Shown in pieces: positions 1 to 8,928 of a stretch of 64,000 nucleotides of DNA. Each line of letters starts with the position of its first letter. The first letter of the stretch is position 1. The notes beneath the pieces were generated by a model, which saw only the letters and a list, made by a program, of their open reading frames with translations, ran no database searches and was not told the origin of the DNA. Source of the stretch: AP-15 sp963738185 (GTDB lineage Bacteria > Pseudomonadota > Alphaproteobacteria > ATCC43930 > CGMCC-115725). Location of the stretch: contig CAVTVA010000003.1 of the NCBI GenBank assembly GCA_963738185.1, positions 3,038,001-3,102,000 of the forward strand, read 5' to 3'. The position numbers and the translations under genes were made by a program.

Positions 1-672
1 AAGCAGCTGAACGCGCGGCTGACCGGCAGCCGGTTGCTGCGCAGCGTGCTGACCCCGGGCGGGCTGCGCCGCGATCTGGCGCCAGAAGGCTGGCTCGCCG
101 CGGAGCTTGCCGCATTGCGACCCGAGATCGATGCCTACACAGACCGCCTCGCCAATACCGACAGCCATCTCGACCGGCTGATCACGACCGGCGTGCTCGA
201 CCGCCGGACCGCGTTCGACCAAGGGGCAACGGGGCCGGTCGGGCGCGCCAGCGGCCTCGATCGCGATCTGCGCCGCGACCACCCCTATGCCGCCTATGGC
301 GAGGTGCCGGTGACCGTCCCGCTGCGCGAGGCCGGCGATGCCGATGCGCGGTTTCGGGTTCGCATCGCCGAAATCGGCGCCAGCCTCGATCTGATCGCTG
401 ATGTGCTGCACCGGCTGCCCGACGGCCCGGTGCGCACCGGCTGCGCCCCGCCGCCGGGGGCCGAAGGGCTCGGCTGGAGCGAGTCGCCGCGCGGCGCCTT
501 GTTTTACGCCGTCCATGTCGGCGCTGACGGCCGCTTGGCGCGGGTCAAGATCAAATCGCCGTCGTTCTCGAACTGGCGTGTGTTCCCGTACACCGTGCAC
601 CAGACCAACATGATGGATTACGCGATCAACGAGGCCAGCTTTGGCCTGACCATCGCCGGCTGCGACCGCTAG
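1..672 (+). CDS. Group 4 hydrogenase-like / NuoD-like large subunit, C-terminal part
   Basis: The reading frame is open from base 1, so the gene starts before the window; 223 codons remain. The stretch GPVGRASGLDRDLRRDHPY is typical of HycE/HyfG-type large subunits, which are homologous to NuoD of complex I. In active NiFe enzymes the protein ends near a Cx2C pair that binds nickel; here the end reads ASFGLTIAGCDR, with only one Cys. The protein should therefore be a non-hydrogenase relative, of the sort grouped with energy-converting hydrogenase-related (Ehr) complexes; this is inferred, because the N-terminal Cys motif lies outside the window. The next two genes encode the matching Fe-S and membrane subunits. 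Confidence 0.8.
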   Translation, partial: KQLNARLTGSRLLRSVLTPGGLRRDLAPEGWLAAELAALRPEIDAYTDRLANTDSHLDRLITTGVLDRRTAFDQGATGPVGRASGLDRDLRRDHPYAAYGEVPVTVPLREAGDADARFRVRIAEIGASLDLIADVLHRLPDGPVRTGCAPPPGAEGLGWSESPRGALFYAVHVGADGRLARVKIKSPSFSNWRVFPYTVHQTNMMDYAINEASFGLTIAGCDR

Positions 673-703
673 CGTCAAATCAGGCGGATGGTGTCCACAA
701 AAG

Positions 704-753
704 CCCTCACCCACCCGCCCCCACCCTACGATCCGGGGGGAGGCGGGTGAGGG
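704..753. repeat. Inverted repeat between large-subunit and Fe-S subunit genes
   Basis: CCCTCACCC at 704-712 is the exact reverse complement of GGGTGAGGG at 745-753, with C-rich and G-rich sequence between. No T-run follows, so it is more likely an intergenic hairpin that attenuates or stabilises the mRNA than a classic terminator. Confidence 0.5.
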
Positions 754-796
754 TCCGCGGGCACCAAGTGTCAGCTTCGCACTATTAGGAGGGCCG

Positions 797-1597
797 ATGC
801 GGCTGTGGACATTGTTTGGATTGCGCGCCGGCAAGGCGACGACCCCTTGGCCGCTGGGCGAGGGCGACGATGGCCAGCAGGGCGTGCTCGGCATGCCGCG
901 TTTCCAGCCCGAGCTGTGCCGCGATGGTTGTGCGGAATGCGCCGAAATCTGCCCGACCCAGGCGATCACGATCGTCGATCCGGCCGGTTCGGACCCGCCG
1001 CTCGACGTCGACTACGGGCGCTGCGTCGTCTGTCAATTATGCACTGAGGTCTGCCCGACCCGGGCCTTGGCGCCCTCGGCGGATTGGGCTTTTGGCGTGC
1101 GCCGGCGTGAGGACCTGGTCTGGCAGAGCGAGCCCGCCACCGGCGCGCAGGTTGAGGGATCACCCGGCGGGTTTCGCCGCAGCCTGCACATCCGCCACGT
1201 CGACGCCGGCTCGTGCAATGGCTGCGAATCCGAGCTGCAGGCGTTGAACAACCCGTACTACAACCTGCATCGCCTCGGCATCTTTTTCACCGCCTCGCCG
1301 CGCTTTGCCGATCTGTTGCTGGTCACCGGCCCGGTCACCCATGCGATGGCGGCGCCGCTGCGCGCCGCCTACGAGGCGATGCCCGAGCCGCACTGGGTCA
1401 TGGCCACCGGGACCTGCGCCGTTTCGGGCGGTGTCGCCGGCGGCGGCTATGCCTGCGGCCACGGGCTCGACGGGGTATTGCCGGTCGATCTCTATCTGCC
1501 GGGCTGCCCGCCCAACCCGGCCGCGATCATCGAGGCGTTGCTGATGTTCTTGCGCCGGATGCCGCAGCGCGCGGTCGGAGGCCGCATTGCCGAATGA
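797..1597 (+). CDS. Ferredoxin-domain fused to NuoB/HyfI-like Fe-S subunit
   Basis: A 266-aa electron-transfer subunit. Residues about 35-95 form a two-cluster ferredoxin domain: CRDGCAECAEICP and CVVCQLCTEVCP. Residues about 130-255 are the small-subunit (NuoB/HycG/HyfI) fold with SCNGCE, GTCAVSGG and GCPPNP, supplying the four Cys ligands of the proximal cluster. Electrons would run from the ferredoxin-type clusters to this cluster at the interface with the large subunit. The start is chosen at ATG 797, eight bases after AGGAGGG. The gene overlaps the next one by 11 bases, so the subunits are translationally coupled. Fusion of the HyfH/HycF-type ferredoxin with the HyfI-type subunit is compact compared with E. 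coli, where they are separate genes. Confidence 0.88.
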   Translation: MRLWTLFGLRAGKATTPWPLGEGDDGQQGVLGMPRFQPELCRDGCAECAEICPTQAITIVDPAGSDPPLDVDYGRCVVCQLCTEVCPTRALAPSADWAFGVRRREDLVWQSEPATGAQVEGSPGGFRRSLHIRHVDAGSCNGCESELQALNNPYYNLHRLGIFFTASPRFADLLLVTGPVTHAMAAPLRAAYEAMPEPHWVMATGTCAVSGGVAGGGYACGHGLDGVLPVDLYLPGCPPNPAAIIEALLMFLRRMPQRAVGGRIAE

Positions 1598-3617
1598 TCT
1601 GCTGGCCGCGGCGGTATTGCTGTGGCTCATCACTGTTGCGATCGCGCTGACTGGACGGTTCTTGGCCGCGGCGCGCGCGCTGCTGGTGCTCGGCGCGCTT
1701 TGCGGGGTTGCCGCGGCATTGCTGGCGCTGCCCGGCGGCACCGCGGCGGTCATGCTGCCGACACGACTGGCCGGGGAGGGGATCGGCTTTCGCCTGATGC
1801 CGCAGGCGCTGTGGCTGATGGGGTTTGGCCTGGTTCCGGCGATCTTCGCCTGCTGGCTGGGCAGCCCGGCGCCGCAGGGCCGCGCCCAATGGCTCTTGGG
1901 TGCAGCGCTGAGCCTGCTCGGCGCGCTCGGCGTCTTCGGCCTCGACAACGGCGCGGGTCTATTGATCGCCTGGGAGGTCATGAGTTTTGGCGGGGCGCTG
2001 ATGCTGCTTGGCGAGCGGCTCTCCGCGGATGCCGGCCGCCCGGCCCTGTTCATGCTGGCGCTGCTCGAGGTCGGCGCGGTCGCCTTACTGCTCGCGGTCG
2101 TGCTCCTCGCCGGCCCGGCCGGGACCTGGTCATTTGCAGACTTTCCGGCGGCGGCGTTGTCGCTCGGTGGTGCCACGCAGGTTTTTGTTGGCGTGCTGCT
2201 GGTGATCGGCTTTGGCGCCAAGCTTGGCCTGTTGCCGTTCTACGAATGGTTCCCCTCGGCTTACGCGGCGGGCAGCGGCGCCAGTGGGGCATTGCTGTCG
2301 GGCGTTGTGTTGAACGCCGCCTTTTTCGCGCTTAGCCGCGGCCTGCTCGACTGGGTGCCCGGCGGCGGGGCGATCGCCGCGACCGGGATCGGCGAGTTTG
2401 TCGTCGTGGCGGGGGTGCTGAGCGCCATTCTGAGCGCCCTCTATGCATTCCAACAGGAGGATTGGCGCGCTCTCCTCAGCCTCTCCTCGGCCGAGAACGC
2501 GGCGATCGCGGTTGCCGCACTCGGCGTGGCGCTGATGTTTCGCGGCGACAGCCTGCCGCAATTGGCAAGCCTCGCCTGGACCGTGGCGTTGCTGCATCTG
2601 GCTGGCCATGCGCTGGCCAAGGGCGGGCTGTTTCTCGCCGCGGACGGGGTTTTCCGCGCCACCGCAAGCTACGCGATCGCCGCGACCGGTCTGCTGCGGC
2701 GCGCCCCCGTATGGTTCGGGTTGGGCGCGCTGTTTGCCGCGATGAGCCTCGCCGCAATGCCGCCGCAGGCCGGGTTTGTCAGCGAGTGGTATCTGTTCCA
2801 GACTGTGTTTCAGGGTTTTCACCTGTCCGGCATGGGCGGCCGGCTGGTGCTGGCTCTGGCCGGAGCCGGTCTGGCGTTGACCGTCGCGATCGCCCTTGCC
2901 GCTTTTGTCAAGCTGATCGGCATTGGCCTGTTGGGCCGGGCGGCCGGGCCGAGCGGGCGGCTGCCAGCCGGCGTTGCCGCCGCGGTCGGGCTCCTCGGCC
3001 TCGGCGTCCTGGCGCTCGCCGTCGGCATGCCGTGGTGGCTGCCGGCGCTTAATCTGGCGGTGTCGCGGCAGTTCGCGACGCAGGCGGTCGGCGCCATGCA
3101 TGTCGGCCTGGTCCTGGTCCCGGCGACCGGTCAGCCGATCCGCCTCGACGGGACCTTCGCCTTTATTTCGCCGAGCCTCCTGATTATCGCGATGCCGCTG
3201 CTGGCGCTGGTGCCGCTCGGGCTGCTGGCGGCCAGCCGGCGCTTCGCCGTCCGCCGGGCCCCGGTCTGGTATGGCGGGCGCGACCACGACCCGGCCCGCG
3301 CCTCGACGACGGCGCTGAGCTTTGCCAACGCGCTGCGCACGTTTTACAGCTTTGTCTACCGGCCGCGCGAGGAGACCGCCCGCGAAACCAGCGGAGAAGC
3401 CGCCGGCCATCGCTACTTTGTGACCCGGCTGGTCTTCACTCACCAAGTGGCGCCGGTGTTCGGGCCGTATTTGTTTCAGCCGGCGACGCGGGTCGTGCGC
3501 TTTGCCGCCGGCCGGCTCGGGCTCTTCCAGTCCGGCAACCTGAATTTCTATCTTGCGGTGATCGGCGGGCTGCTGCTGGTCGTGCTGGCGCTGGTGGTGT
3601 TGTCGGCCCCGGCATGA
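1587..3617 (+). CDS. HyfB/HycC-like proton-translocating membrane subunit
   Basis: A 676-aa polytopic protein of the NuoL/M/N and Mrp-antiporter superfamily. It has about 15 hydrophobic segments, the antiporter core around residues 110-420 and a long C-terminal part with FQSGNLNFYLAVIGG, a feature of HyfB/HycC. It would form the ion-pumping membrane arm of the complex whose soluble subunits lie upstream. The start is TTG 1587, inside the end of the preceding gene, giving the usual coupled overlap. No HyfC-type anchor subunit follows, so the other membrane subunits must lie upstream of the window or be missing. Confidence 0.85.
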   Translation: MPNDLLAAAVLLWLITVAIALTGRFLAAARALLVLGALCGVAAALLALPGGTAAVMLPTRLAGEGIGFRLMPQALWLMGFGLVPAIFACWLGSPAPQGRAQWLLGAALSLLGALGVFGLDNGAGLLIAWEVMSFGGALMLLGERLSADAGRPALFMLALLEVGAVALLLAVVLLAGPAGTWSFADFPAAALSLGGATQVFVGVLLVIGFGAKLGLLPFYEWFPSAYAAGSGASGALLSGVVLNAAFFALSRGLLDWVPGGGAIAATGIGEFVVVAGVLSAILSALYAFQQEDWRALLSLSSAENAAIAVAALGVALMFRGDSLPQLASLAWTVALLHLAGHALAKGGLFLAADGVFRATASYAIAATGLLRRAPVWFGLGALFAAMSLAAMPPQAGFVSEWYLFQTVFQGFHLSGMGGRLVLALAGAGLALTVAIALAAFVKLIGIGLLGRAAGPSGRLPAGVAAAVGLLGLGVLALAVGMPWWLPALNLAVSRQFATQAVGAMHVGLVLVPATGQPIRLDGTFAFISPSLLIIAMPLLALVPLGLLAASRRFAVRRAPVWYGGRDHDPARASTTALSFANALRTFYSFVYRPREETARETSGEAAGHRYFVTRLVFTHQVAPVFGPYLFQPATRVVRFAAGRLGLFQSGNLNFYLAVIGGLLLVVLALVVLSAPA

Positions 3618-3667
3618 TTCGTCCGCGCGAAGATTGACACCTCAAAGTCCCGGAGTAATCATCGTTT

Positions 3668-3868
3668 ATGGGATGGAGCCCTTGGGACAAGATAACGGGG
3701 CTGACTGCGCCCGACCCGTCGCAGCAATGGCGGGATCAGGCGGCCACGACGGCCGGCCGGGCGCAACCGCCTCAGGCAAGCAATTTGGGGGCAAGCAATT
3801 TGGCTCGACCCGATTTCGCGCGCGGTGTGGGGGGAGGTTTGCGCCGCGTGGTTGCGGCGACGGTATGA
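3668..3868 (+). CDS. Possible small protein, unknown
   Basis: A 66-codon open frame starting ATG 3668, with GGAG 11 bases upstream and ending just before the ribosome site of the next gene. The product is rich in Ala and Arg, has three Trp and no membrane segment. The gene contains a near-perfect duplication of GGCAAGCAATTTGG (about 3775-3803), seen in the protein as ASNLGASNL. Nothing identifies its function, and it may be chance coding in GC-rich DNA. Confidence 0.22.
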   Translation: MGWSPWDKITGLTAPDPSQQWRDQAATTAGRAQPPQASNLGASNLARPDFARGVGGGLRRVVAATV

Positions 3869-3900
3869 CCAAATGGTAACGGAGAGGATAGGAGATCGCG

Positions 3901-4368
3901 ATGCCCTTCGATGGTACGTATTTTCCTGCGCCGACACCATCCGACACTGGGCTCTTCCCGATCTGGAGCCGGCATGGCTGCCGATTGTGGTTCGAGACCC
4001 GGCTGCGTCGCGACCGGCGTGGCGCCGCCAAGCTGTTGCGTGCACCGCATCCGGCGGATCACGATCTTGCCGTCGCCGAGCTGCTGCGCGAAGCCAAGGG
4101 CTTGATCAGCGAGCCGGAAGATTGGACGCGCCGCACCTATCGCTCGTTTGGCGGGCAGCGCTGCGCGATCGGCGCGCTGCGTGCAGCCGCCAAGCGGCTC
4201 GATGACCCCAGCATTGCCTGGTCGGCGCACGCGCTGTTGATTGATGTGGCAAGATCGCGCGGGTTTACCAATGTCGAGACGATGAACGACCGGTCCTCGC
4301 ACACCGCGGTCCTCGCCGCCTTCGACCAGGCGATCCGGACGGCAGAGCGCGCGTCCCCGGCCAGCTAG
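3901..4368 (+). CDS. Conserved hypothetical protein (DUF6197-like)
   Basis: A 155-aa soluble protein. The core, WTRRTYRSFGGQRCAIGALR at about residues 77-96 followed by a C-terminal VLAAFDQAI helix, resembles the small DUF6197 family. In that family a Trp-x-G-Cys-AIGAL segment precedes a stretch ending in an Asn-Asp (here MNDRSSH). No catalytic role is known. The start is ATG 3901, with GGAGAGGATAGGAG directly upstream. There is no clear operon link to the hydrogenase-like genes before it or the HpaB gene after it. Confidence 0.6.
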   Translation: MPFDGTYFPAPTPSDTGLFPIWSRHGCRLWFETRLRRDRRGAAKLLRAPHPADHDLAVAELLREAKGLISEPEDWTRRTYRSFGGQRCAIGALRAAAKRLDDPSIAWSAHALLIDVARSRGFTNVETMNDRSSHTAVLAAFDQAIRTAERASPAS

Positions 4369-4583
4369 AGAGCCTCCAGGGAACCTGGTGCGCGGGAAGC
4401 TGGGGCGGGTCGGTCGCCCCCGGCTCCCGCTTGGCCCCTTGCGCCCGCTGACGACCGTCTCGTCGAGGGTTCGCGCCGAAACTGTTGGGGCGCGCCCGCG
4501 GGCTGCTCGGGATCATGCGCCCCGCGACCGAAACCCCGACATCGGTTGTCGCGCGCCGAGAAGGCGCCCAGGGAGGCATCGCA

Positions 4584-6120
4584 GTGGCGCCCGAGAACAA
4601 GATCCGCGACCGCCAGCCGCGCCCGTTCACCGGCGCCGAATACATCGAAAGCCTCAAGGACGGGCGCGAGGTGTACATCGACGGCGAGCGCGTCGCCGAC
4701 GTCACCACGCATCCGGCGTTCCGCAACTCGGTGCGCTCGCTTGGCCCGGCTCTACGATGCGCTGCACGACCCGAAGACCAAGGAGGTGCTGACCGCGCCG
4801 ACCGACACCGGCTCGGGCGGGTTCACCCACAAATATTTTCGTGTCGCCCGCTCGCGCGACGAGCTCGTCGGCCAGCAGCGCGCGATCGCCGAATGGTCAA
4901 GGCTCAGCTATGGCTGGATGGGGCGCACCCCCGACTACAAAGCATCGTTGATGAACACGCTCGGCGCCAACGCCGAGTATTACGGCCAGTTCGCCGACAA
5001 CGCGCGCGCCTGGTACCGTCGCGCCCAGGACAACGTGCTGTTTATGAACCACGCGATCGTCAACCCGCCGGTCGATCGCGGCCGCCCGACCAGCGAGGTC
5101 AAGGACGTCTATGTCACGATCCAGCGCGAGAGCGACGCCGGCGTCGTCGTCTCGGGCGCCAAGGTGGTGGCGACCGCGGCGGCGATTACGCATTACAATT
5201 TTCTCGGCCAGAACGCCGCCACCGCGACCGCCGACCCCGATCTCGCGGTCATGTTCATCCTGCCGATGGACGCGCCCGGCGTAAAGCTGATCTGCCGCAA
5301 CTCCTATGAGCAGATCGCCAATACTGTTGGATCGCCATTCGATTACCCGCTGTCGTCGCGCTTTGACGAGAACGACGCGATCTTTGTCCTCGACAATGTG
5401 CTGATCCCTTGGGAGGACATTCTGGTCCACCGCGACCCGGAGAAGATCCTGAGCTTTTATCCGCGCTCCGGCTTTCTGAACGGATTCTGCTTTCAGGGCT
5501 GCACCCGGTTCGCGGTCAAGCTCGACTTTATCGCTGGGCTGGTGGCCAAGGCCCTGCACGCGACCGGCGCCGACGAATTTCGCGGCAATCAGGCGATGCT
5601 CGGCGAGATCGTCTCGTGGCGCAACCTGTTCTGGTCGTTGTCGAACGCGATGGCGACGAACCCGCAGCCCTGGGTCGGCGACGCCTTGCTGCCGAACCTG
5701 GAAGCCGGCCTGTCCTATCGCGTGTTCGCCCCTGACGCCTATTCCAAGATCAAGGAGATCATCGAGAAGATCGTCGCCTCGGCGCTGATCTACTTGCCGT
5801 CCTCGGTCAAGGATTTTAAGAACTCGGCGATCGACCCTTATCTGGAGCGCTATGTGCGCGGCTCGAACGGGATCGGCTACAAGGAGCGGATCAAGCTGAT
5901 GAAGCTGCTGTGGGACGCGATCGGCACCGAGTTCGGCGGGCGCCACGAGCTCTACGAGCGCAACTACGCCGGCAACCACGAGGACATTCGCATCCAGGCG
6001 CTGACCGGCGCCCGCCGCAGCGGCGCGATGGACCGGATGACCGGCCTCGTCGACCAATGCATGGCCGAATACGACGAGAACGGCTGGACCGGCGATACCT
6101 GGCTCAACCCCGACCAATAG
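4584..6120 (+). CDS. hpaB: HpaB-type 4-hydroxyphenylacetate 3-monooxygenase oxygenase (1-nt frameshift)
   Basis: An FADH2-using aromatic ortho-hydroxylase of the HpaB family, about 511 aa once corrected, the usual length. The start is taken as GTG 4584, seven bases after GGGAGG, giving VAPENKIRDRQPRPFTG. The frame changes at 4741-4742, where an extra T breaks SVRSL-ARLYDALHDP; from there the frame is clean to the stop. HpaB hallmarks are present: RRAQDNVLFMNHAIVNPP at about residues 152-169, NFLGQNAA, and WRNLFWSLSNAMA in the C-terminal helical region. The family needs a separate flavin reductase (HpaC); none lies nearby. The single indel in an otherwise perfect gene suggests an assembly error. 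Confidence 0.85.
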
Positions 6121-6144
6121 CCCGACCAATAGCCCGACCAAGAG
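6109..6144. repeat. 12-bp tandem repeat across the hpaB stop codon
   Basis: CCCGACCAATAG occurs twice (6109-6120, 6121-6132), followed by a one-mismatch copy, CCCGACCAAGAG (6133-6144). The first copy contains the hpaB stop codon, so the array duplicates the stop in frame. Confidence 0.85.
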
Positions 6145-6295
6145 ATTGAGCCGGCCCCGCATCGCGAAGCCGAGATTGGCTCCGGGTAGTTGCCGGGCCG
6201 GGCGCGGGTGGAGATTTGACCGCGATGACCGGCGTGCTTACATAAGGAGGGCCAGCGGCCGGAGCCTGGCCGGCAAGGCGTGGAGCGGCAAACAC

Positions 6296-6655
6296 ATGTC
6301 GGAGCACGGAAACGAGGTCGAAGAGCGCCGGGTCATACTGACCGAGAGTGCGGCCCGGCGCATCGCGACGCTGAAGCAGCAGGCGGAGGCGGGGACCGCG
6401 TTTCTGCGGATCGCGGTGTCCGGCGGCGGCTGCTCCGGCTTTCAGTACGGTTTCAGCTTTGACCACCAGCGCAATGACGACGATGCCGTCTTTGAGCGTG
6501 ATGGCGTCGCTATCGTGGTGGACGAGGTCTCGCTGGAACTGTTGGGCGGGGCGGAAATCGATTTTGTCGAGGACCTGATGGGCGCATCGTTCCAGGTCAA
6601 GAACCCCAACGCGGCCTCGTCCTGCGGCTGCGGCAATTCGTTTTCGATCGGCTGA
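6296..6655 (+). CDS. erpA: Iron-sulfur cluster insertion protein, ErpA/HesB family
   Basis: A 119-aa A-type carrier that receives [Fe-S] clusters and passes them to apo-enzymes. All three ligand cysteines are present: Cys in SGGGCSGFQYGF and the pair in SSCGCGNSFSIG at the C terminus. The N-terminal ILTESAARRI is typical. ATG 6296 is chosen because it gives the normal family length; the only upstream GGAGG (6246) is too far away, so ribosome-site support is weak. ErpA and IscA/SufA are hard to separate by sequence alone. The gene sits beside the exonuclease III gene, a common neighbour in alphaproteobacteria. Confidence 0.9.
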   Translation: MSEHGNEVEERRVILTESAARRIATLKQQAEAGTAFLRIAVSGGGCSGFQYGFSFDHQRNDDDAVFERDGVAIVVDEVSLELLGGAEIDFVEDLMGASFQVKNPNAASSCGCGNSFSIG

Positions 6656-6686
6656 CCCCACCTCTCGGATGCTGTAGATCCCGGTC

Positions 6687-7457
6687 GTGAAAATCGCCAG
6701 CTGGAACGTCAACTCGGTCAAGGCGCGGCTGCCGCACCTGCTCGCCTTTCTGAGCGAGGCGCAGCCCGATGTGTTGTGCCTGCAGGAGACCAAATGCCCG
6801 GAAGCGGATTTCCCCCGGCTCGAAATCCAGGCGCTCGGCTATCACTGCGAGACGATCGGCCAGCGCTCGTATAACGGGGTGGCGCTGCTGTCGAAAGAGC
6901 CGGCCGATACGCTGGTTCGCGGTCTGCCTGGCATGGCAGGGGACGAGCAGGCGCGCTATCTCGAAGCCGCGTTTGGCGAGGTTCGCGTTGCTTCGATCTA
7001 TCTGCCTAACGGCAACCCGGTCGGCACCGATAAATTCGCCTACAAGCTTGCCTGGATGGAGCAGCTGGTCGGCCATGCCCGCGACCTGCTGCGCCTCGAA
7101 GTGCCGTTTGTGCTGGCCGGCGACTACAACATCTGCCCGGCCGACCAGGACGTCTACGATCCGGTGGCGTGGCGCGACGACGCGCTGTGTCGGCTCGAAG
7201 CGCGCTCGCGGTTCCGCGCGCTGATGCATCTCGGCCTGACCGACGCCTACCGCGTGTTCCACCGCGAGCCGCACCGCTACACCTTTTGGGATTATCAGGC
7301 CGGGCGCTGGCATCGCGACGAGGGGCTGCGCATCGACCATTTGCTGCTGTCGCCGCACGCCGCCGACCGGATCGCCGCCTGCGACATCGACAAGAAGCCG
7401 CGGGCCAAGGAGCGCGCCTCGGACCACACCCCGATCTGGTGCGAGCTCGCGGCTTGA
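6687..7457 (+). CDS. xth: Exodeoxyribonuclease III
   Basis: A 256-aa AP endonuclease/3'-5' exonuclease of the EEP superfamily acting in base excision repair. Visible active-site motifs are SWNVNSVKARL at the N terminus, LQETKCP (metal-binding Glu), AGDYNICP, LRIDHLL, and SDHTPIWCEL with the catalytic His at the C terminus. The start is GTG 6687, giving VKIASWNVNS, which aligns with the usual family start. It lies 31 bases after the Fe-S carrier gene and could be cotranscribed with it. Confidence 0.93.
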   Translation: MKIASWNVNSVKARLPHLLAFLSEAQPDVLCLQETKCPEADFPRLEIQALGYHCETIGQRSYNGVALLSKEPADTLVRGLPGMAGDEQARYLEAAFGEVRVASIYLPNGNPVGTDKFAYKLAWMEQLVGHARDLLRLEVPFVLAGDYNICPADQDVYDPVAWRDDALCRLEARSRFRALMHLGLTDAYRVFHREPHRYTFWDYQAGRWHRDEGLRIDHLLLSPHAADRIAACDIDKKPRAKERASDHTPIWCELAA

Positions 7458-7524
7458 GGCTGGCTGGCTGGCGGCTTGGCAGCCCCGACCCGATGCGATA
7501 TCTACCACCATGAACCAGAAAGAT

Positions 7525-7624
7525 GGGTTCCCGCTTTTTCCTCCTCGTCGCCCCCGCGAAGGCGGGGTCCAGGGGCAGCGGGCGGGGACGGCAGGTTTGG
7601 GTGCCCGCTCGCGGGCATGACGAA
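7525..7624. repeat. REP-like palindromic repeat pair
   Basis: The core GCCCCCGCGAAGGCGGGG at 7549-7566 is flanked by GGTTCCCGC (7527) and TGCCCGCTCGCGGGCATGACG (7602-7622). The same sequence type recurs near 13.7 and 63.8 kb. Such dispersed intergenic palindromes act as transcript stabilisers or transposase targets in many Proteobacteria. Confidence 0.65.
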
Positions 7625-7695
7625 CTAAAGGGCGGGGCCGAGCGTCGAAGTGGACTTCAGTAGCGGGCCGCGCCCGCCGGAACGGGAGATAGAGC

Positions 7696-8916
7696 ATGTC
7701 AGCTATTGCCGAGCGCTATGAGGTCGGCGGGGTCGTCCTGCCGCGGCCATTCAAGGTGCGCCGCCTCGGCCATTTCGGCTTCAATGTCGAGAAACTGCCG
7801 GAGGGCCGCGAGTTTTACGGCGACCTATTAGGCTTCACCGCGTCCGACACGCTCGATTTTTCGCGCGCGCCCTGGTTCCCAAAGGATGCCGATCTCGGCG
7901 ACCCGCGCGGCTATTTCATGCGTTACGGCACCGACCATCACGCCTTTGTGCTGTTCCCGAAAAAGGTCATGGACCACCGCGCCGACCGCAAATTCGCGCC
8001 CGAGGTCACGATCAACCAGATCACCTGGCAGTGCGGCAGCCTGAAAGAGATTACCGACGCGCACGGCTATTTCGAGCGGCACCAAGTGCGCATCCAGCGC
8101 GTCGGGCGCGACATGCCGGGCAGCAACTGGCATGTCTATGTCTACGATCCCGACGGCCACACCAACGAATTCTATTACGGCATCGAGCAGATCGGCTGGA
8201 ACCGGCTGTCAAAGCCGCGCGAGATGTATTACCGCGGCTTTCAGGAAAAGCCGCCGCTCCCGCAGATGTCCGAGGCGGCCGAATTGGGCGAGGCCTATGA
8301 CAAGGGCATCCAAGTGCTGTCGGGCCATCAGCCGCAGGAGACCCTCGCCGCGACCTATGATGTCGAAGGGGTGCTGCTGCCGCGGCCGTTCAAGATCACC
8401 AAAATCGGCCCGGTCGGCCTGTTTGTCGATGATGTCGATCGCGCCGAGGCCTTTTACCGCGACCGGCTCGGCTTTGTGCATAGCGAGGACACGGTCTATC
8501 GCGGCGCCCGCTGCACGTTCCTGCGCTGCGGCGCCGAGCATCACAGCGTCGCGCTCTATCCGAAGGAGCTGCGGCGCAGCCTCGGCATGAGCCAACACAC
8601 GAGCTGCATGTCGTTTGGCGTCGAGCTCGGCAGCTACGCGCAATTGCGCGCGGCGATCGCCTTTTTGAAGGAGCACGGCGTCACCTTTATCGACACGATC
8701 CCGCCCGAGCTCTATCCCGGCATCGACTATTCGGCCTTCGCGCTCGACCCCGACGGCCACTGCATCCAGCTTTATTATTACATGGAGCAGATCGGCTGGG
8801 ACGGCCGGGTGCGTCCGGCTTCCGAGCGCCGCCGGGTCAACGGCAACTGGCCCGAAGCGATCGAGCCATTGTCCGACACTTATGTCGATCAGGTGTTTCA
8901 GGGGCCGCTTGGGTAA
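7696..8916 (+). CDS. Two-domain VOC protein, extradiol ring-cleavage dioxygenase-like
   Basis: A 406-aa protein with two VOC modules. The N-terminal module (residues 25-175) carries RLGHFGFNV, TDHHAFVLFP and DPDGHTNEFYY; the C-terminal module (220-370) carries GPVGLFVDDV, AEHHSVALYP and DPDGHCIQLYYY. The His and Glu positions fit a divalent-metal site as in catechol 2,3-dioxygenase relatives. The protein probably cleaves a catecholic ring, with the substrate unknown. The start is ATG 7696 after GGAGATAGAGC. The following LLM oxidoreductase begins 12 bases downstream and an HsaA-type hydroxylase comes next, an arrangement suited to hydroxylation followed by ring opening. Confidence 0.78.
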   Translation: MSAIAERYEVGGVVLPRPFKVRRLGHFGFNVEKLPEGREFYGDLLGFTASDTLDFSRAPWFPKDADLGDPRGYFMRYGTDHHAFVLFPKKVMDHRADRKFAPEVTINQITWQCGSLKEITDAHGYFERHQVRIQRVGRDMPGSNWHVYVYDPDGHTNEFYYGIEQIGWNRLSKPREMYYRGFQEKPPLPQMSEAAELGEAYDKGIQVLSGHQPQETLAATYDVEGVLLPRPFKITKIGPVGLFVDDVDRAEAFYRDRLGFVHSEDTVYRGARCTFLRCGAEHHSVALYPKELRRSLGMSQHTSCMSFGVELGSYAQLRAAIAFLKEHGVTFIDTIPPELYPGIDYSAFALDPDGHCIQLYYYMEQIGWDGRVRPASERRRVNGNWPEAIEPLSDTYVDQVFQGPLG

Positions 8917-8928
8917 CAGGCCGCGCGA

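Noticed and set aside
1..3617. Complex I (nuo) operon
   Set aside because: The ferredoxin-NuoB fusion, HyfB-type C terminus and large-subunit motif GPVGRASG fit the hydrogenase-like branch, not NuoB/D/L.
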